Origin: Streptomyces monashensis | GTDB lineage: Bacteria; Actinomycetota; Actinomycetes; Streptomycetales; Streptomycetaceae | Direction of reading: 5' to 3' | Length of the DNA stretch: 64,000 nucleotides | NCBI RefSeq assembly: GCF_001866665.1 | Contig: NZ_MLYO01000034.1 | Span: 1 to 64,000, forward strand | In this document: in pieces, positions 27,973 to 37,038 of the stretch | Layout: the number at the start of each line of letters is the position of its first letter | How positions within the stretch are numbered: position 1 is the first letter of the stretch | Notes under the pieces: generated by a model | Database searches by the model: none | What the model was told of the DNA's origin: nothing | The model's input: the letters and a program-made list of their open reading frames with translations, nothing else | Translations under genes and position numbers: made by a program

Positions 27973-28080
27973 GACATACCTTTCGTCTCGATTACATGCG
28001 CAATATGGCATACGGGCGGCTATGTGGACGCCGCATGAATCAGCCTGTTGTGGCTGCTGACCGACCGCGGAAGTGCCGTG

Positions 28081-28749
28081 TCAGAGACCGTCGACGAACG
28101 TGACCGTCTCGCCGAGCGGCGCCCGGCCCGTGCGGTCGCCGAGGACCTTGACGTCCTCGTATCCGATCGCCATGCCGCAGAAGAGGAGGAGGTTCTCCGG
28201 CGGCGACAACACGTCCGCGACGGTCCTGCGGTACTCCGACCACGCCATCTGCGCGCAACTGTGCAGCCCTTCAGCGCGGAGCAGCAGCATGACGGTCTGC
28301 AGGAACATGCCGACGTCGGACCATTGGGCCGGGCCCAGGTCGCGGTCGATGTAGCAGAACAGAGCGGCGGGCGCTCCGAAGCAGTTCCAGTTCTCGGTGG
28401 CGGCCCTCCGGCGCGCCTCCCAGTCGTCGCGGGCTATACCGAGTGCGCCGTAGCGCACCTTGCCGAAGTCGGATCGGCGCTCGCGGTACGGGGACTTCAG
28501 GTCGGGTGGGTACATCTCGTACTCCCGCTCGTCCCAGGGGTCGCCCGCCGCCAGCCGCTCGCCGGCGCGCTTCTTGATCTCGGCCAGCGGTCCGCCGGTC
28601 ACCACGTAGGCCTGCCATGGCTGGATGTTCGATCCCGACGGCGCCCAGGCCGCGGCGGACAGGACCCGCTCCAGCGTTTCCCTCGGCACGGGCCGGTCGG
28701 TGAACGCGCGCACCGCCCGCCGACTCGCGACGGCCTCATAGACGTCCAT
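28081..28749 (-). CDS. Nitroreductase-family flavoprotein
   Basis: 222 residues. RRAVRAFTDRPVPRETLERVL at the N-terminus and APSGSNIQPWQAYVV are the FMN-binding motifs; LPPENLLLFCGMAIGYED-like C-terminus (LSPPENLLLFCGMAIGYED) is also typical. It should reduce nitro, quinone or enone compounds with NAD(P)H. GGGAGG precedes the ATG. About 60 bases upstream lies a palindrome matching the one in front of the MarR gene, so the MarR regulator at 28939 probably represses it. Confidence 0.86.
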   Translation of the reverse strand: MDVYEAVASRRAVRAFTDRPVPRETLERVLSAAAWAPSGSNIQPWQAYVVTGGPLAEIKKRAGERLAAGDPWDEREYEMYPPDLKSPYRERRSDFGKVRYGALGIARDDWEARRRAATENWNCFGAPAALFCYIDRDLGPAQWSDVGMFLQTVMLLLRAEGLHSCAQMAWSEYRRTVADVLSPPENLLLFCGMAIGYEDVKVLGDRTGRAPLGETVTFVDGL

Positions 28750-28808
28750 GATCGCCCGCCTCCCTCTGTTCAACGGGACCACCTTCGTCACACTCAAGAT
28801 AGTATCAC

Positions 28809-28822
28809 TCGATACTGTATCT
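28809..28822. promoter_or_regulatory. MarR-type operator, copy 1
   Basis: TCGATAC-T-GTATC, nested in a second inverted repeat AGTATC-ACTC-GATACT (28801-28816), about 60 bases upstream of the nitroreductase start. Same core as the site at 29454. Confidence 0.65.
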
Positions 28823-28938
28823 CGCTCAACTATTTTGGCGCATGGATCAGCCCTCGGCGGGGTTCTCCGTGGAGTGATATGAGTGGTGTGACGAGAAGAG
28901 GCGCGTCAGTACGACCGGAAACCGGCGCGCAGGCGCGC

Positions 28939-29445
28939 TTACGCCTCGTCGTCCGCGGGATGCGCGAGCCGGGTCAGCAGCTCCGTCAGCTGCTCGGACT
29001 CGCCGGCACCCAGTTCGGTGACCAGACGCCCGGCCAGCGGCTCCGCGGCCACATGAGCCGCGTCGAAGAGTTCGATCCCCTCAGGGGTGATCTCCACCGC
29101 TCGCGCCCGCCGGTCCCCGGGAACGGCCTTGCGTACGGCCAGACCCTTGCGCTCCAGGTCGTCCACGACCCGCATGATTCCCGCCTTGTCCGACCCGGTC
29201 GCCACCGCCAGGTCCCGCTGCACCGTGGGCCCGCGGTTGACCAGCACGATCAGCACGGCGAAATGCCGCAGCTCGACGCCGAGCGGTCGGAGCGCTTCCC
29301 CCATCAACGCGGCCGCACGCCAGTGGGCTCGGCGCAGCAACAGCCCCAGAGCGAAGGGCGACCGGTCTCCGGGACGGTCGGTCGCGCGCGAGACAGCGGG
29401 TTGACGAGGAGCGTCGGCGGCCATAAGGGGCACATTACCAGCCAT
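28939..29445 (-). CDS. MarR-family regulator
   Basis: 168 residues. The winged helix is seen in GPTVQRDLAVATGSDKAGIM (recognition helix), RVVDDLERKGLAVRKAVPGD and RRARAVEITPEG (wing). The frame is open to 29625, but the operator at 29454-29467 lies inside that extension, so I place the start at ATG 29445 (ATG 29424 possible). It is upstream of the nitroreductase on the same strand and shares an operator with it; this is a typical redox or phenolic-compound sensor arrangement. Confidence 0.82.
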   Translation of the reverse strand: MAGNVPLMAADAPRQPAVSRATDRPGDRSPFALGLLLRRAHWRAAALMGEALRPLGVELRHFAVLIVLVNRGPTVQRDLAVATGSDKAGIMRVVDDLERKGLAVRKAVPGDRRARAVEITPEGIELFDAAHVAAEPLAGRLVTELGAGESEQLTELLTRLAHPADDEA

Positions 29446-29453
29446 CTGCTCAT

Positions 29454-29467
29454 TCGATACGGTATCG
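29454..29467. promoter_or_regulatory. MarR-type operator, copy 2
   Basis: TCGATAC-G-GTATCG, 6-base palindromic arms, directly in front of the MarR start codon. Shares TCGATAC-N-GTATC with the site at 28809. Confidence 0.65.
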
Positions 29468-29642
29468 CTTGAAACCAAATGGGCGTCCGCGTCGCCGTCA
29501 GCCGGCGGGACGCGGGACCCACAGACGGGCCCGCTCCCCCTCACCAGGTTCAGGCCTTCACTCGCGACGGACGGCACCTCAGGGCGCGACCCCGCCCCGC
29601 CGAAGCACGGCTCCGCGTTTGACATCGCCGTCAGACATCCAC

Positions 29643-29674
29643 CATGCTTCCATTAATTCATTAGCACAAGCATG
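29643..29674. promoter_or_regulatory. Candidate GntR operator
   Basis: AT-rich block with an outer inverted repeat CATGCTT/AAGCATG and an inner TAAT-TC-ATTA, ending 20 bases before the GntR start. Likely promoter-operator of the GntR-ABC operon. Confidence 0.5.
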
Positions 29675-29694
29675 ATGGAGCCGAGGAAGGCGAC

Positions 29695-30147
29695 GTGATC
29701 GACTACCGGATCGACCGCGGCAGCGGCGTACCGGCCTATGTGCAGATCGTCGAGCAGACCGAACGGGCGCTCCGGATGGGCATCTTGAAGGTCGGGGACA
29801 AATTGCCCACGGCCAAGCAGGTGGTGGCGGCGACCGCCATCAACCCCAACACCGTGCTCCGGGCCTACCGCGACATGGAGCAGGCCGGCCTGGTCGAACT
29901 GCGCCGGGGCCTCGGAACCTTCGTGACACGCTCGCTCGCCCGGCCCGCCGCGGAGGACGACGCGCCGCTGCGCCGGGAGCTCACCGACTGGGTGGCCCGC
30001 GCGCGAACGGCGGGGCTGGAGCGGGCTGATGTCCTCGCCCTGGTCACCACGGCTCTGGACACCTACGACAACGAGCACGTGCACGAGCAGGACAGCCGTA
30101 CCCCGGGCGACCGGGAACCGAACAAGAAGAAGGAGGAAGACGTATGA
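29695..30147 (+). CDS. YtrA-subfamily GntR regulator
   Basis: 150 residues. The N-terminal winged helix reads YVQIVEQTERALRMGILKVG, LPTAKQVVAATAINPNTVLR and GLVELRRGLGTFV. The short C-terminal part (about 60 residues) is the mark of the YtrA branch, which usually controls ABC exporters. GTG start with GAGGAAGG in front. It overlaps the ABC ATPase gene by ATGA and is the expected repressor of this three-gene operon. Confidence 0.9.
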   Translation: MIDYRIDRGSGVPAYVQIVEQTERALRMGILKVGDKLPTAKQVVAATAINPNTVLRAYRDMEQAGLVELRRGLGTFVTRSLARPAAEDDAPLRRELTDWVARARTAGLERADVLALVTTALDTYDNEHVHEQDSRTPGDREPNKKKEEDV

Positions 30148-31055
30148 CCGGGCCTGACGCGCCGGATGCGCTGCGCGCCACGGGACTCGGATTCCGGTAC
30201 CGGAGGCGGGGCGGCTGGGCCCTGCGGGACTGCGAGTTCACCGTGCCCGGCGGTCGTGTCACCGCCCTCGTCGGACGCAACGGCGCCGGCAAGACCACGT
30301 TGCTGCACCTGGCCGGCGGCCTGCTGCGGCCCGGCTCCGGGGAACTGCGCGCACTGGACGCCGTGCCCGGCACGTCCGAGGCCCGTGCCCGGGTGGCTCT
30401 GCTCGCGCAGGACAAGCCGCTCTATCCCCGTTTCACCGTGGCGGACACCCTGTTGATGGGCGAGAAGCTGAACTTCTCGTGGGACCGGACGACTGCCGAG
30501 CGGACCGTACGCGAGGGCGGCGTCCCGCTCCACGCCCGCGTCGGCGAGCTGTCCCCCGGGCGCCGCACTCGCGTCGCGCTCGCTCTGGCCCTGGGCAAGC
30601 GGCCCGAACTCCTGTTGCTCGACGAGCCGTTGGCCGACCTGGATCCCGTGGCACGGGGCGACATCATGGCGGGGCTGATGGCCGAGGCCGCCGAGCGCGG
30701 CACGAGCATCGTGCTGTCCTCGCACGTCCTGCCCGAGATCGAGGAGACCTGCGACTGGGTGCTGGTGCTGCGCGACGGCCGCGTCGAGCTGAGCGAGGAC
30801 GCCTACACGGTGCGCGAGAGCCACGCCGTGCTGACCGGACACGCCGACCAGGCAGACGCCTTGGCCACCGAACACACCGTCGTTCAGCGCCGTACCGCCG
30901 GCCGACAGCTGACCGCGCTGATACGGCGGCACGGGCCGTTGCACGGCGCCTGGCACGTCGAGCGACCCAGGCTGGAGGACATCCTGATCGGCTACCTCCA
31001 GGACGTCGAACCGAGGCATCCCGCCCCGGCCGAGCGGACGGAGGCGGCGGCGTGA
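30144..31055 (+). CDS. ABC transporter ATP-binding protein
   Basis: 303 residues. Walker A GRNGAGKTT near residue 51, signature LSPGRRTRVALALAL (a degenerate LSGGQ), Walker B LLLLDEPLADLDP, and the switch His in VLSSHVLPEIEE are all present. Exporter type, working with the permease encoded next; overlaps at both ends (ATGA, GTGA) ensure coupled translation. Substrate unknown; YtrA-controlled exporters often respond to cell-wall antibiotics. Confidence 0.9.
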   Translation: MTGPDAPDALRATGLGFRYRRRGGWALRDCEFTVPGGRVTALVGRNGAGKTTLLHLAGGLLRPGSGELRALDAVPGTSEARARVALLAQDKPLYPRFTVADTLLMGEKLNFSWDRTTAERTVREGGVPLHARVGELSPGRRTRVALALALGKRPELLLLDEPLADLDPVARGDIMAGLMAEAAERGTSIVLSSHVLPEIEETCDWVLVLRDGRVELSEDAYTVRESHAVLTGHADQADALATEHTVVQRRTAGRQLTALIRRHGPLHGAWHVERPRLEDILIGYLQDVEPRHPAPAERTEAAA

Positions 31056-32008
31056 AGGGCTCCCTCTGGCTCGCGTGGCGCCAGCAGCGTGTGTCGGCCG
31101 GCATCGGCGCGGCCGCCCTGGTCGTCGCGGTGGCGGTCGCCGTGTACTTCCGCTCGGGCATGCTGGACGCCCTGCACAGCGGGCTGTTCGACCACTGCGC
31201 CACCGGGCCGCTGTACTGCACACGGTCCGACACCGGCCTGCCCCTGCTGCTGGACGTCGAGCCGCTGAAGTACCTCGGTGTGCTGAACATCGCCCTGCCC
31301 GTCGTCATCGGCGTCTTCTGGGGTGCCCCGCTGCTGGGCCGCGACCGGGAACTTGGCACGCACCGCCTGGTCCTCGCCCAGGGCGTGAGCCGCGGTCAGT
31401 GGTTCGCCTCCCGGTTCGCCCTGGCCGCGGCGACCACGATCGCCCTCTCCGGCCTGCTCGCCGGCGTGTTCTCCTGGTGGTGGCGGCCGGCCGCCGACCG
31501 GAGCTACGGCCTGTTCTGGTACGACAACACCGCCCTGAGCGGCTCGGGCCCCCGCGTCGTCGCGGCCGCCCTGTTCGGCCTGGCGGCCGGCACGCTGCTG
31601 GGCCTGCTGGCCCGCCGGGTCCTGGCGGCGATGGGCCTGACCCTGCTGGCGACGGGGGTGACGACTCTCCTGCTGGAGTGGACACACCGGGCCCGTCTGC
31701 TGGTCCCGCCGCACACCTACGTCAGCGCCGGCAGCGTCCCCAAAGCGCCGATGGGCGAGAAGTGGTCGACCGGAACCTACGGCCTGATCACCGCTTCCGG
31801 CCGCCACGACGACGTGCTGAAATGCGCCTTCCCGTCAGGCACCCAGCTCAAGGAGTGCATGGCGGCGCACGGGTACGTCGCCCGCTTCTACAAGGCCAAC
31901 CCGGCCGGTGACTACTGGGCCTTCCAGTGGACCGACACCGCCGTCCTCGGCGGGCTCGCCGTCGTACTCACCGTCGTCACGGTGCTGCTTCTGCGCCGCC
32001 GCGTCTGA
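31052..32008 (+). CDS. ABC transporter permease
   Basis: 318 residues, about six hydrophobic helices, with a large extracytoplasmic loop between helices 5 and 6 (about 215-285) that contains paired cysteines (LKCAFPSGTQLKECM). The RDRELGTHRLVLAQGVSR segment after the second helix is typical of the Streptomyces GntR-linked ABC-2 permeases. GTG start overlaps the ATPase stop. Confidence 0.87.
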   Translation: MKGSLWLAWRQQRVSAGIGAAALVVAVAVAVYFRSGMLDALHSGLFDHCATGPLYCTRSDTGLPLLLDVEPLKYLGVLNIALPVVIGVFWGAPLLGRDRELGTHRLVLAQGVSRGQWFASRFALAAATTIALSGLLAGVFSWWWRPAADRSYGLFWYDNTALSGSGPRVVAAALFGLAAGTLLGLLARRVLAAMGLTLLATGVTTLLLEWTHRARLLVPPHTYVSAGSVPKAPMGEKWSTGTYGLITASGRHDDVLKCAFPSGTQLKECMAAHGYVARFYKANPAGDYWAFQWTDTAVLGGLAVVLTVVTVLLLRRRV

Positions 32009-32088
32009 CCAGTTCATCTCGTTTCGTTCACCGCTTCACCTCCTCCCCCGCTCACCGGGATCTCTCTTCGTACGGAGGTCGCTTCGCC

Positions 32089-32892
32089 ATGCCCGCCGAC
32101 GCCAAGTCGCCGAAGAAACTGCGCGGCAACCGCGCCACCCTCACCCACAAGACCGGTTACGCCCTGCGCCACCCCGGCCTCGTCGTCCCGTACCTGCGCC
32201 GGGCCGGCCGGGACGCCTGGCTGCGCCTCATGCACCCCGACCACGTCGGCTACTACCGGGCCGTGATGGCCTCCGACACCCGCCGCAGCCCGGAGGCCGC
32301 GGTCGGCAGCCAGACCCACGACAGCTGGCTGGCGCTCGGGCAGATGCAGTTCGACTACCTCGTCGAACACGGACTGCGCCCCGGACACCGGATGCTCGAC
32401 ATCGGCTGCGGCAACCTGCGCGGCGGCTGGCGCTTCATCAGCCACCTCGACACCGGCGACTACTACGGCATCGACATCTCGCCCGACATCCTGACGGCCG
32501 CGAAGAAGACGCTCACCGAGCGCCGGCTCCAGGAGAAGCTGCCGCACCTGACCATCACCGGCGACCTCACCCTGGACTTCCTGCCCAGCGACCACTTCGA
32601 CGTGGTCCACGCGCACAGCGTCTTCTCCCACTCGCCGTTGGAGGTCATCGAGCAGTGCCTCGCGCACGTCGGACGTGTGCTGACGGAAACCGGGTTCTTC
32701 GACTTCACCTTCGACCGCACCGAGGGCTCCGAACACCAGGTGCTGCACGAGGACTTCTCCTACCGCACCGAGACCCTCCTGGCCCTGGCACGGCGGCACG
32801 GTCTGCACGCGCGGTTCATGGAGGACTGGGAGAAGCGCCCGCACGGCCAGTCGAAGATACGTGTCAGCCGCTCGCCCCTGCCCACCGCCTGA
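32089..32892 (+). CDS. Class I SAM-dependent methyltransferase
   Basis: 267 residues. The SAM-binding motif is MLDIGCGNLRGGWRFI, with motif II YYGIDISPDIL and the FDVVHAHSVFSHSPLEVIEQ post-motif. A long basic N-terminal arm (residues 1-60) precedes it. GGAGG lies ten bases before the ATG. Substrate unknown; the adjacent acyltransferase gene 18 bases downstream suggests shared work on a glycan or lipid. Confidence 0.85.
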   Translation: MPADAKSPKKLRGNRATLTHKTGYALRHPGLVVPYLRRAGRDAWLRLMHPDHVGYYRAVMASDTRRSPEAAVGSQTHDSWLALGQMQFDYLVEHGLRPGHRMLDIGCGNLRGGWRFISHLDTGDYYGIDISPDILTAAKKTLTERRLQEKLPHLTITGDLTLDFLPSDHFDVVHAHSVFSHSPLEVIEQCLAHVGRVLTETGFFDFTFDRTEGSEHQVLHEDFSYRTETLLALARRHGLHARFMEDWEKRPHGQSKIRVSRSPLPTA

Positions 32893-32910
32893 GACGGCCC
32901 TGGTTGCGAC

Positions 32911-34098
32911 ATGGCATCCGACACGCCTTCCCCCGGACCGTGGGGCGGGCAGACCCGCCTCGCCGCGATAGACGGACTCCGTCTGGTGGCAGCGGTGATG
33001 GTGGCCGCATACCACTTCCTCGGGACGCCCACCCCGCACTTCTGGGGACGGACCGAGCTGCGCGATTTCGCCCCGTTCCTGCACGAGATCAGCCGCTACG
33101 GCTGGCTGGGCGTCGAGTTCTTCTTCGCCATCAGCGGATTCGTCATCTGCATGAGCTGCTGGGGGCGGACTCCCGCACAGTTCACCGTCTCCCGTATCGC
33201 GCGGCTCTTCCCGGCCTACTGGTGCGCCGTGCTCCTGGTCGTCGTGCTCGTCCTGGCCGCACGCGTGGGCCACTGGCCTGCCGCCACCCGCATCGACGCG
33301 CGTACGGTCCTGGGAAACCTGACGATGGTTCCTGGACCACTGGGCCTCGACCTGGTCGACGGCGTCAGCTGGACGCTCTGGGTGGAGACCCGTTTCTACC
33401 TGCTGATGGCCCTGCTGCTCGTCCTCGGGCTGACCTACCGGCGGGTGGTGGCCTTCTGCGGAGCCTGGCTCCTGGCCGGCGTCATCAGCCTCGAACTCCA
33501 CGCTCCGCTGCTCGACGAACTCGTACTCCCCCGGTACACCGGCCTCTTCGTCGCCGGAATCGTGCTCCACCTCATGCACAGGTTCGGACAGAACCTGCTG
33601 CTGTGGCTGCTGCTGGGTTTCGCCTGGTCCTACGAACTCACCGTGCTCGCACTCCGGGTGGCCGATCACGCCGCCACTCCCCCCGGCGAGCATCGGCCCT
33701 CCTGGACCGTGTGCGCGATCGTGCTCACGACCTGTCTCGGCCTGCTGGCACTGGCCGGTGCCGGACCGCTGACGGGGCTGCGCCGACGCTGGCTGGTCAC
33801 CGCCGGGAGCCTCACCTACCCCTTCTATCTCGTCCACCAGAGCATCGGAATTCCCCTGGCCAAGGGCTTGATCCGGGCATGTCCGGGGCTGGGGGTGCTG
33901 CCGTCGACGGCGGTGTCCGTCCTCTGCATGCTGGGGCTGTCCCTGCTCATCCACACAACGGCGGAGCGCCGGCTCGGACGTCTTCTGCGGCATCGCCTGA
34001 CGCTCGACATCCGGCGGCAGGACCTCGCCGTGCCCCCGGATCTCGCACACTCGTCGCCGCCGCGGCCGCGGCGCCCGTCGTCCTCACCGCCGCACTGA
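32911..34098 (+). CDS. Acyltransferase-3 family membrane protein
   Basis: 395 residues with about ten hydrophobic helices. The family markers are AAIDGLRLVAAVMVAAYHF (with the catalytic His), GVEFFFAISGFVICMS and the SRIARLFPAYW loop. These enzymes O-acylate exported sugars or antibiotics. The ribosome site is weak, so it may rely on coupling to the methyltransferase gene 18 bases upstream. The C-terminal 30 residues are Pro/Ser/Arg-rich and may come from frame extension. Confidence 0.83.
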   Translation: MASDTPSPGPWGGQTRLAAIDGLRLVAAVMVAAYHFLGTPTPHFWGRTELRDFAPFLHEISRYGWLGVEFFFAISGFVICMSCWGRTPAQFTVSRIARLFPAYWCAVLLVVVLVLAARVGHWPAATRIDARTVLGNLTMVPGPLGLDLVDGVSWTLWVETRFYLLMALLLVLGLTYRRVVAFCGAWLLAGVISLELHAPLLDELVLPRYTGLFVAGIVLHLMHRFGQNLLLWLLLGFAWSYELTVLALRVADHAATPPGEHRPSWTVCAIVLTTCLGLLALAGAGPLTGLRRRWLVTAGSLTYPFYLVHQSIGIPLAKGLIRACPGLGVLPSTAVSVLCMLGLSLLIHTTAERRLGRLLRHRLTLDIRRQDLAVPPDLAHSSPPRPRRPSSSPPH

Positions 34099-34149
34099 CT
34101 CCGGCACTTCCAGCACGACGGGGAACCGGGACCTGTCGCTCCGGGCCCG

Positions 34150-34262
34150 GTGGCCGTGGGGCGCTCCAGCAGTCGGTGCGCGCGCAGGGCCTCGTCGAAC
34201 AGGTGCTTCTTGTCGCCGAAGTAGACGTAGATCAGCCGCTTGTTCGCCCGTGCCCGAGTACC
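34150..34262 (-). pseudogene. TetR regulator relic
   Basis: On the minus strand ANKRLIYVYFGDKKHLFDEA followed by LRAHRLLERP is the recognition helix and third/fourth helix of a TetR protein. It lacks the start, the first two helices and the whole ligand domain, so only a fragment of about 35 codons remains. Confidence 0.6.
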
Positions 34263-34329
34263 TTCACCGACGGAACGGAAACCCCGGGCGCTCGTGTGGC
34301 GACCTGCTTGGACGCTGAACTTCCGCCCG

Positions 34330-34527
34330 GATCAGGTCAGTTGCTGGGCCATGCCGGCGTCATGGCCCTGCCGGAACTCACCCGCGCACCGGACGGCCGG
34401 GAAACCCGGTTCGCCGTCAACCGCCCCGGGGACTTCGCCCTCGCCGTAGGCCTCCGCCCCGGCCCCGCGGCGGCGGACGGCGCCCGGATCGTCTCGGTGA
34501 GTTCCCTCGGCCACCTCTTCTCGGGGA
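34330..34527 (+). pseudogene. Short-chain dehydrogenase relic
   Basis: A plus-strand fragment reads HAGVMALPELTRAPDGRETR, FAVNRPGDFALA and ARIVSVSSLGHLFSG, the middle third of an SDR oxidoreductase (NAG motif degraded to HAG; N-H-x-G degraded). It ends three bases before the stop codon of the intact SDR on the other strand and lacks the nucleotide-binding and catalytic Tyr-Lys parts. Confidence 0.65.
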
Positions 34528-34529
34528 AG

Positions 34530-35507
34530 TTACCGGGAGTTCTCGGCGGGGAACGCGTTGACGCCCGTCAGCTCCGCCGAGAGCTCCCACAGCCGAGCCG
34601 CCTGCTCCGGGTCGATCGCCCAGTCCTTGACGCCGAGGCGCTCGTCGTCGCCCTCCCGTGCGAGTTCGGCGATGTCGCAGTCCTCCAGGTAGACGCCGCC
34701 GATCCCGTCCAGCTGCGGCGAGGTCGCCGCCCACACCTGGGTGGCGGCACCCTGCGGCGGGGTCTTGAAGCCCTCGGGGTTGAGCACGTTGCCGTCCTCG
34801 TCGATCCAGCCGCGCTCGATCATCTCCTCCTTGGGCAGATGCCGCTGGAGCGGGGTGATGATGCCGCCGGGGTGCAGGGCGAAGGCACGGACGCCGGCAT
34901 CGCGGCCGAGCCTGTCGAGCTGGACGGCGAACAGGACGTTGGCGGTCTTGGCCTGGCCGTAGGCCTCCCACTTGTCGTAGCCCTGCCGCCAGTGGATGTC
35001 GTCCCAGCGGATGCCGGAGAAGTGGTGGCCACGGGAGGAGACGGAGACGATCCGGGCGCCGCCGGGTGCGATCGCGGGCCACAGACGGTTGACGAGGGCG
35101 AAGTGACCGAGGTGGTTGGTGGCGAACTGGGCCTCCCAGCCGGGGCCCACCCGGGTCTCCGGGCACGCCATGATCCCGGCGCTGTCGATCACCATGTCGA
35201 TGGTCCGCCCGGAGGCGAGGAACCGCTCCGCGAAGGCGCGCACGCTCTCCAGGTCGCCGAGGTCCAGCTCGTCCAGTTCGACGCCGGAGATGCCGGCCAG
35301 CGCCTGTTCGGCCGTGGCCGGACGGCGGGCGGGCACGATCACCCGGGCGCCCGCCGCGGCGAGCGCCCGGGTGGTCTCCAGGCCGATCCCCGAGTAGCCG
35401 CCGGTGACGAGGGCGAGCTTGCCCGTCAGATCGATGCCCCGCAGGACGTCGTCGGCGGTGCTGGTGGCGCCGAAACCGGATCCGATCTTGTGCTGTGCAG
35501 TGCTCAT
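34530..35507 (-). CDS. Short-chain dehydrogenase/reductase
   Basis: 325 residues. Cofactor motif TGGYSGIGLET near residue 34 (TGxxxGIG), DSAGIMACPE, the catalytic Ser in VSVSSRGHHFSG, and YxxxK as YGQAKTANV. The length and C-terminal extension match the retinol-dehydrogenase-like group of Streptomyces. A symmetric repeat at 35525-35540 just upstream of the start is a likely operator. Substrate unknown. Confidence 0.87.
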   Translation of the reverse strand: MSTAQHKIGSGFGATSTADDVLRGIDLTGKLALVTGGYSGIGLETTRALAAAGARVIVPARRPATAEQALAGISGVELDELDLGDLESVRAFAERFLASGRTIDMVIDSAGIMACPETRVGPGWEAQFATNHLGHFALVNRLWPAIAPGGARIVSVSSRGHHFSGIRWDDIHWRQGYDKWEAYGQAKTANVLFAVQLDRLGRDAGVRAFALHPGGIITPLQRHLPKEEMIERGWIDEDGNVLNPEGFKTPPQGAATQVWAATSPQLDGIGGVYLEDCDIAELAREGDDERLGVKDWAIDPEQAARLWELSAELTGVNAFPAENSR

Positions 35508-35524
35508 GTCCCGAACGCTACGAA

Positions 35525-35540
35525 TTCGAGTGCGCTCGAA
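35525..35540. promoter_or_regulatory. Operator-like repeat upstream of SDR
   Basis: TTCGAG-TGCG-CTCGAA, perfect 6-base arms, 18 bases before the SDR start codon on the minus strand. The degraded TetR gene at the other end of the SDR may once have bound it. Confidence 0.55.
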
Positions 35541-35594
35541 GTCAAGTGGCGCTCTGCGTGCCTCTTGGGAAACCGTCGGCGTGCCGGGCGCGCT

Positions 35595-36929
35595 TCAGGC
35601 GAGCAGTGGTGGTCGCAGGGTGGCGGGGGTGGGACCGTCCGGGCGGACCGTGATGCCGTACGCGGCCTTCTCGGGCGTGGAGCTGAAGACCGGCGTGTGG
35701 TGCGGCAGCAGGTGTTCGAGCAGGACTGTCGATTCGCGGAGCGCGAACTGCATGCCGAGGCAGGCGCGGGGGCCGAGACCGAAGGGGTAGTACGCGCCGG
35801 GCCGGGTCGGGCGGGCGTCCGGGGTGCTGAAGCGCTGCGGATCGAAGCGGTCGGGATCCGACCACAGTCGGGGATCACGGTGGGTGAGGTACGGACAGAC
35901 CAGGATGTCCGTCCCCGCGTCGACCGCGTATCCGGCGAGGGTGTCGTCCTCGGTGGCGTGGCGGGGCATGATCCAGGCGGACGGGTAGAACCGGAGCGTC
36001 TCATGGACGAGAGCCTGGACGGCCTCGCGACGTCGTCCCGATCCTTCACGGCCCGCCGCGAGCGCTTCCGCGCGGGCAGCGGGATGCGCGTCGAGCAGCA
36101 GGTAGAGCCAGGTCAGGGTGGTCGCCGTGGTTTCGTGCCCGGCCACGAGCAGCGTGACCAGTTCGTCGCGGATCAGCCGGTCCGTGTATGCGGGGCGCTC
36201 GGTCGCGGCGTCGATCAGGACGTGCAGCAGGCCGGGTCCGTCCGGCCCGGTCGATCCGCCGCGCACGGCTTCGACGGCGCTCCGGGCGACCGCGTCGATC
36301 CGGGCGAGATCGGCGGCAACGGTGTCCTGGGCGTGGCGGACGTCGGCGGGCAGCGTCGGCAGCGCGGCTGCCACGGAAGCCACGGCGGCCAGCTCATGCT
36401 CGGTCGTGTCGTCGAGAGGATGCCCGGTGAGCGAGCGCCAGATGGTGTCCAGGGCGAAGCGCCGCATCTCCTGCCCGACGTCGAAGGGCTGCCCGGTACG
36501 GGCGTACGCGGCCCAGCGCCCGGCGGTGGTCAGGGCGGCCTCGGTGATCCGTCGCTCGTAGCGTCGCATCCCGGTGGCGGTGAACTGGCTCTGCAGCAAC
36601 CGGCGTTGCTGCTTCCAGGCCGTACCGGTCGCGGAGAGGACCCCGTCGCCGATGAGCAGTCGGGCGCGGTGCGAACGTTTGACGTACCGCTCCGGGTGCC
36701 TGGCGAGTACGTGCTGGACCGCCTCCGGGTCGGTGACGAGCACGGTGGGGGCCGGTCCCAGACGGAACGCGGCGACGCCTCCGAACTGCTCGCGCACCTG
36801 GGACAGCAGTTCCACCAGTTCGCCGCCCTCCGCACGCCACCGCTCCACCAGTGCGGGATCGGCTTCGGGTACCGGGCACCGCGCTCCGGAAACGCGCGGA
36901 AGGGAACCGGATGCGGCTTTGATGTCCAT
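35595..36929 (-). CDS. Cytochrome P450
   Basis: 444 residues with all landmarks: I-helix AGHETTATTLTW, ExxR as ETLR in LVHETLRFYPSAW, and the heme loop FGLGPRACLGMQFA with the Cys ligand. The long-form sequence and FYPSAWIMPR resemble class II-like bacterial P450s related to CYP102/CYP4-type and terpene-tailoring enzymes. Substrate unknown; no redox partner is encoded nearby. GGAGAAGAAGC precedes the ATG. Divergent from the HxlR regulator, which probably controls it. Confidence 0.92.
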   Translation of the reverse strand: MDIKAASGSLPRVSGARCPVPEADPALVERWRAEGGELVELLSQVREQFGGVAAFRLGPAPTVLVTDPEAVQHVLARHPERYVKRSHRARLLIGDGVLSATGTAWKQQRRLLQSQFTATGMRRYERRITEAALTTAGRWAAYARTGQPFDVGQEMRRFALDTIWRSLTGHPLDDTTEHELAAVASVAAALPTLPADVRHAQDTVAADLARIDAVARSAVEAVRGGSTGPDGPGLLHVLIDAATERPAYTDRLIRDELVTLLVAGHETTATTLTWLYLLLDAHPAARAEALAAGREGSGRRREAVQALVHETLRFYPSAWIMPRHATEDDTLAGYAVDAGTDILVCPYLTHRDPRLWSDPDRFDPQRFSTPDARPTRPGAYYPFGLGPRACLGMQFALRESTVLLEHLLPHHTPVFSSTPEKAAYGITVRPDGPTPATLRPPLLA

Positions 36930-37038
36930 GCTTCTTCTCCCGGTCTTCTGGTCTCCTGCTCGGCTCGGCTCGCCGAGGCACCAGACGTAGTGTGAGGTGC
37001 CTTCCCACGATCTCCACGATCTACCTTCGCCGGCTGCT

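Noticed and set aside
31908..36995. 1695-residue plus-strand frame
   Set aside because: It runs antisense or out of frame through methyltransferase, SDR and P450 genes that have clear domains; a shadow frame.
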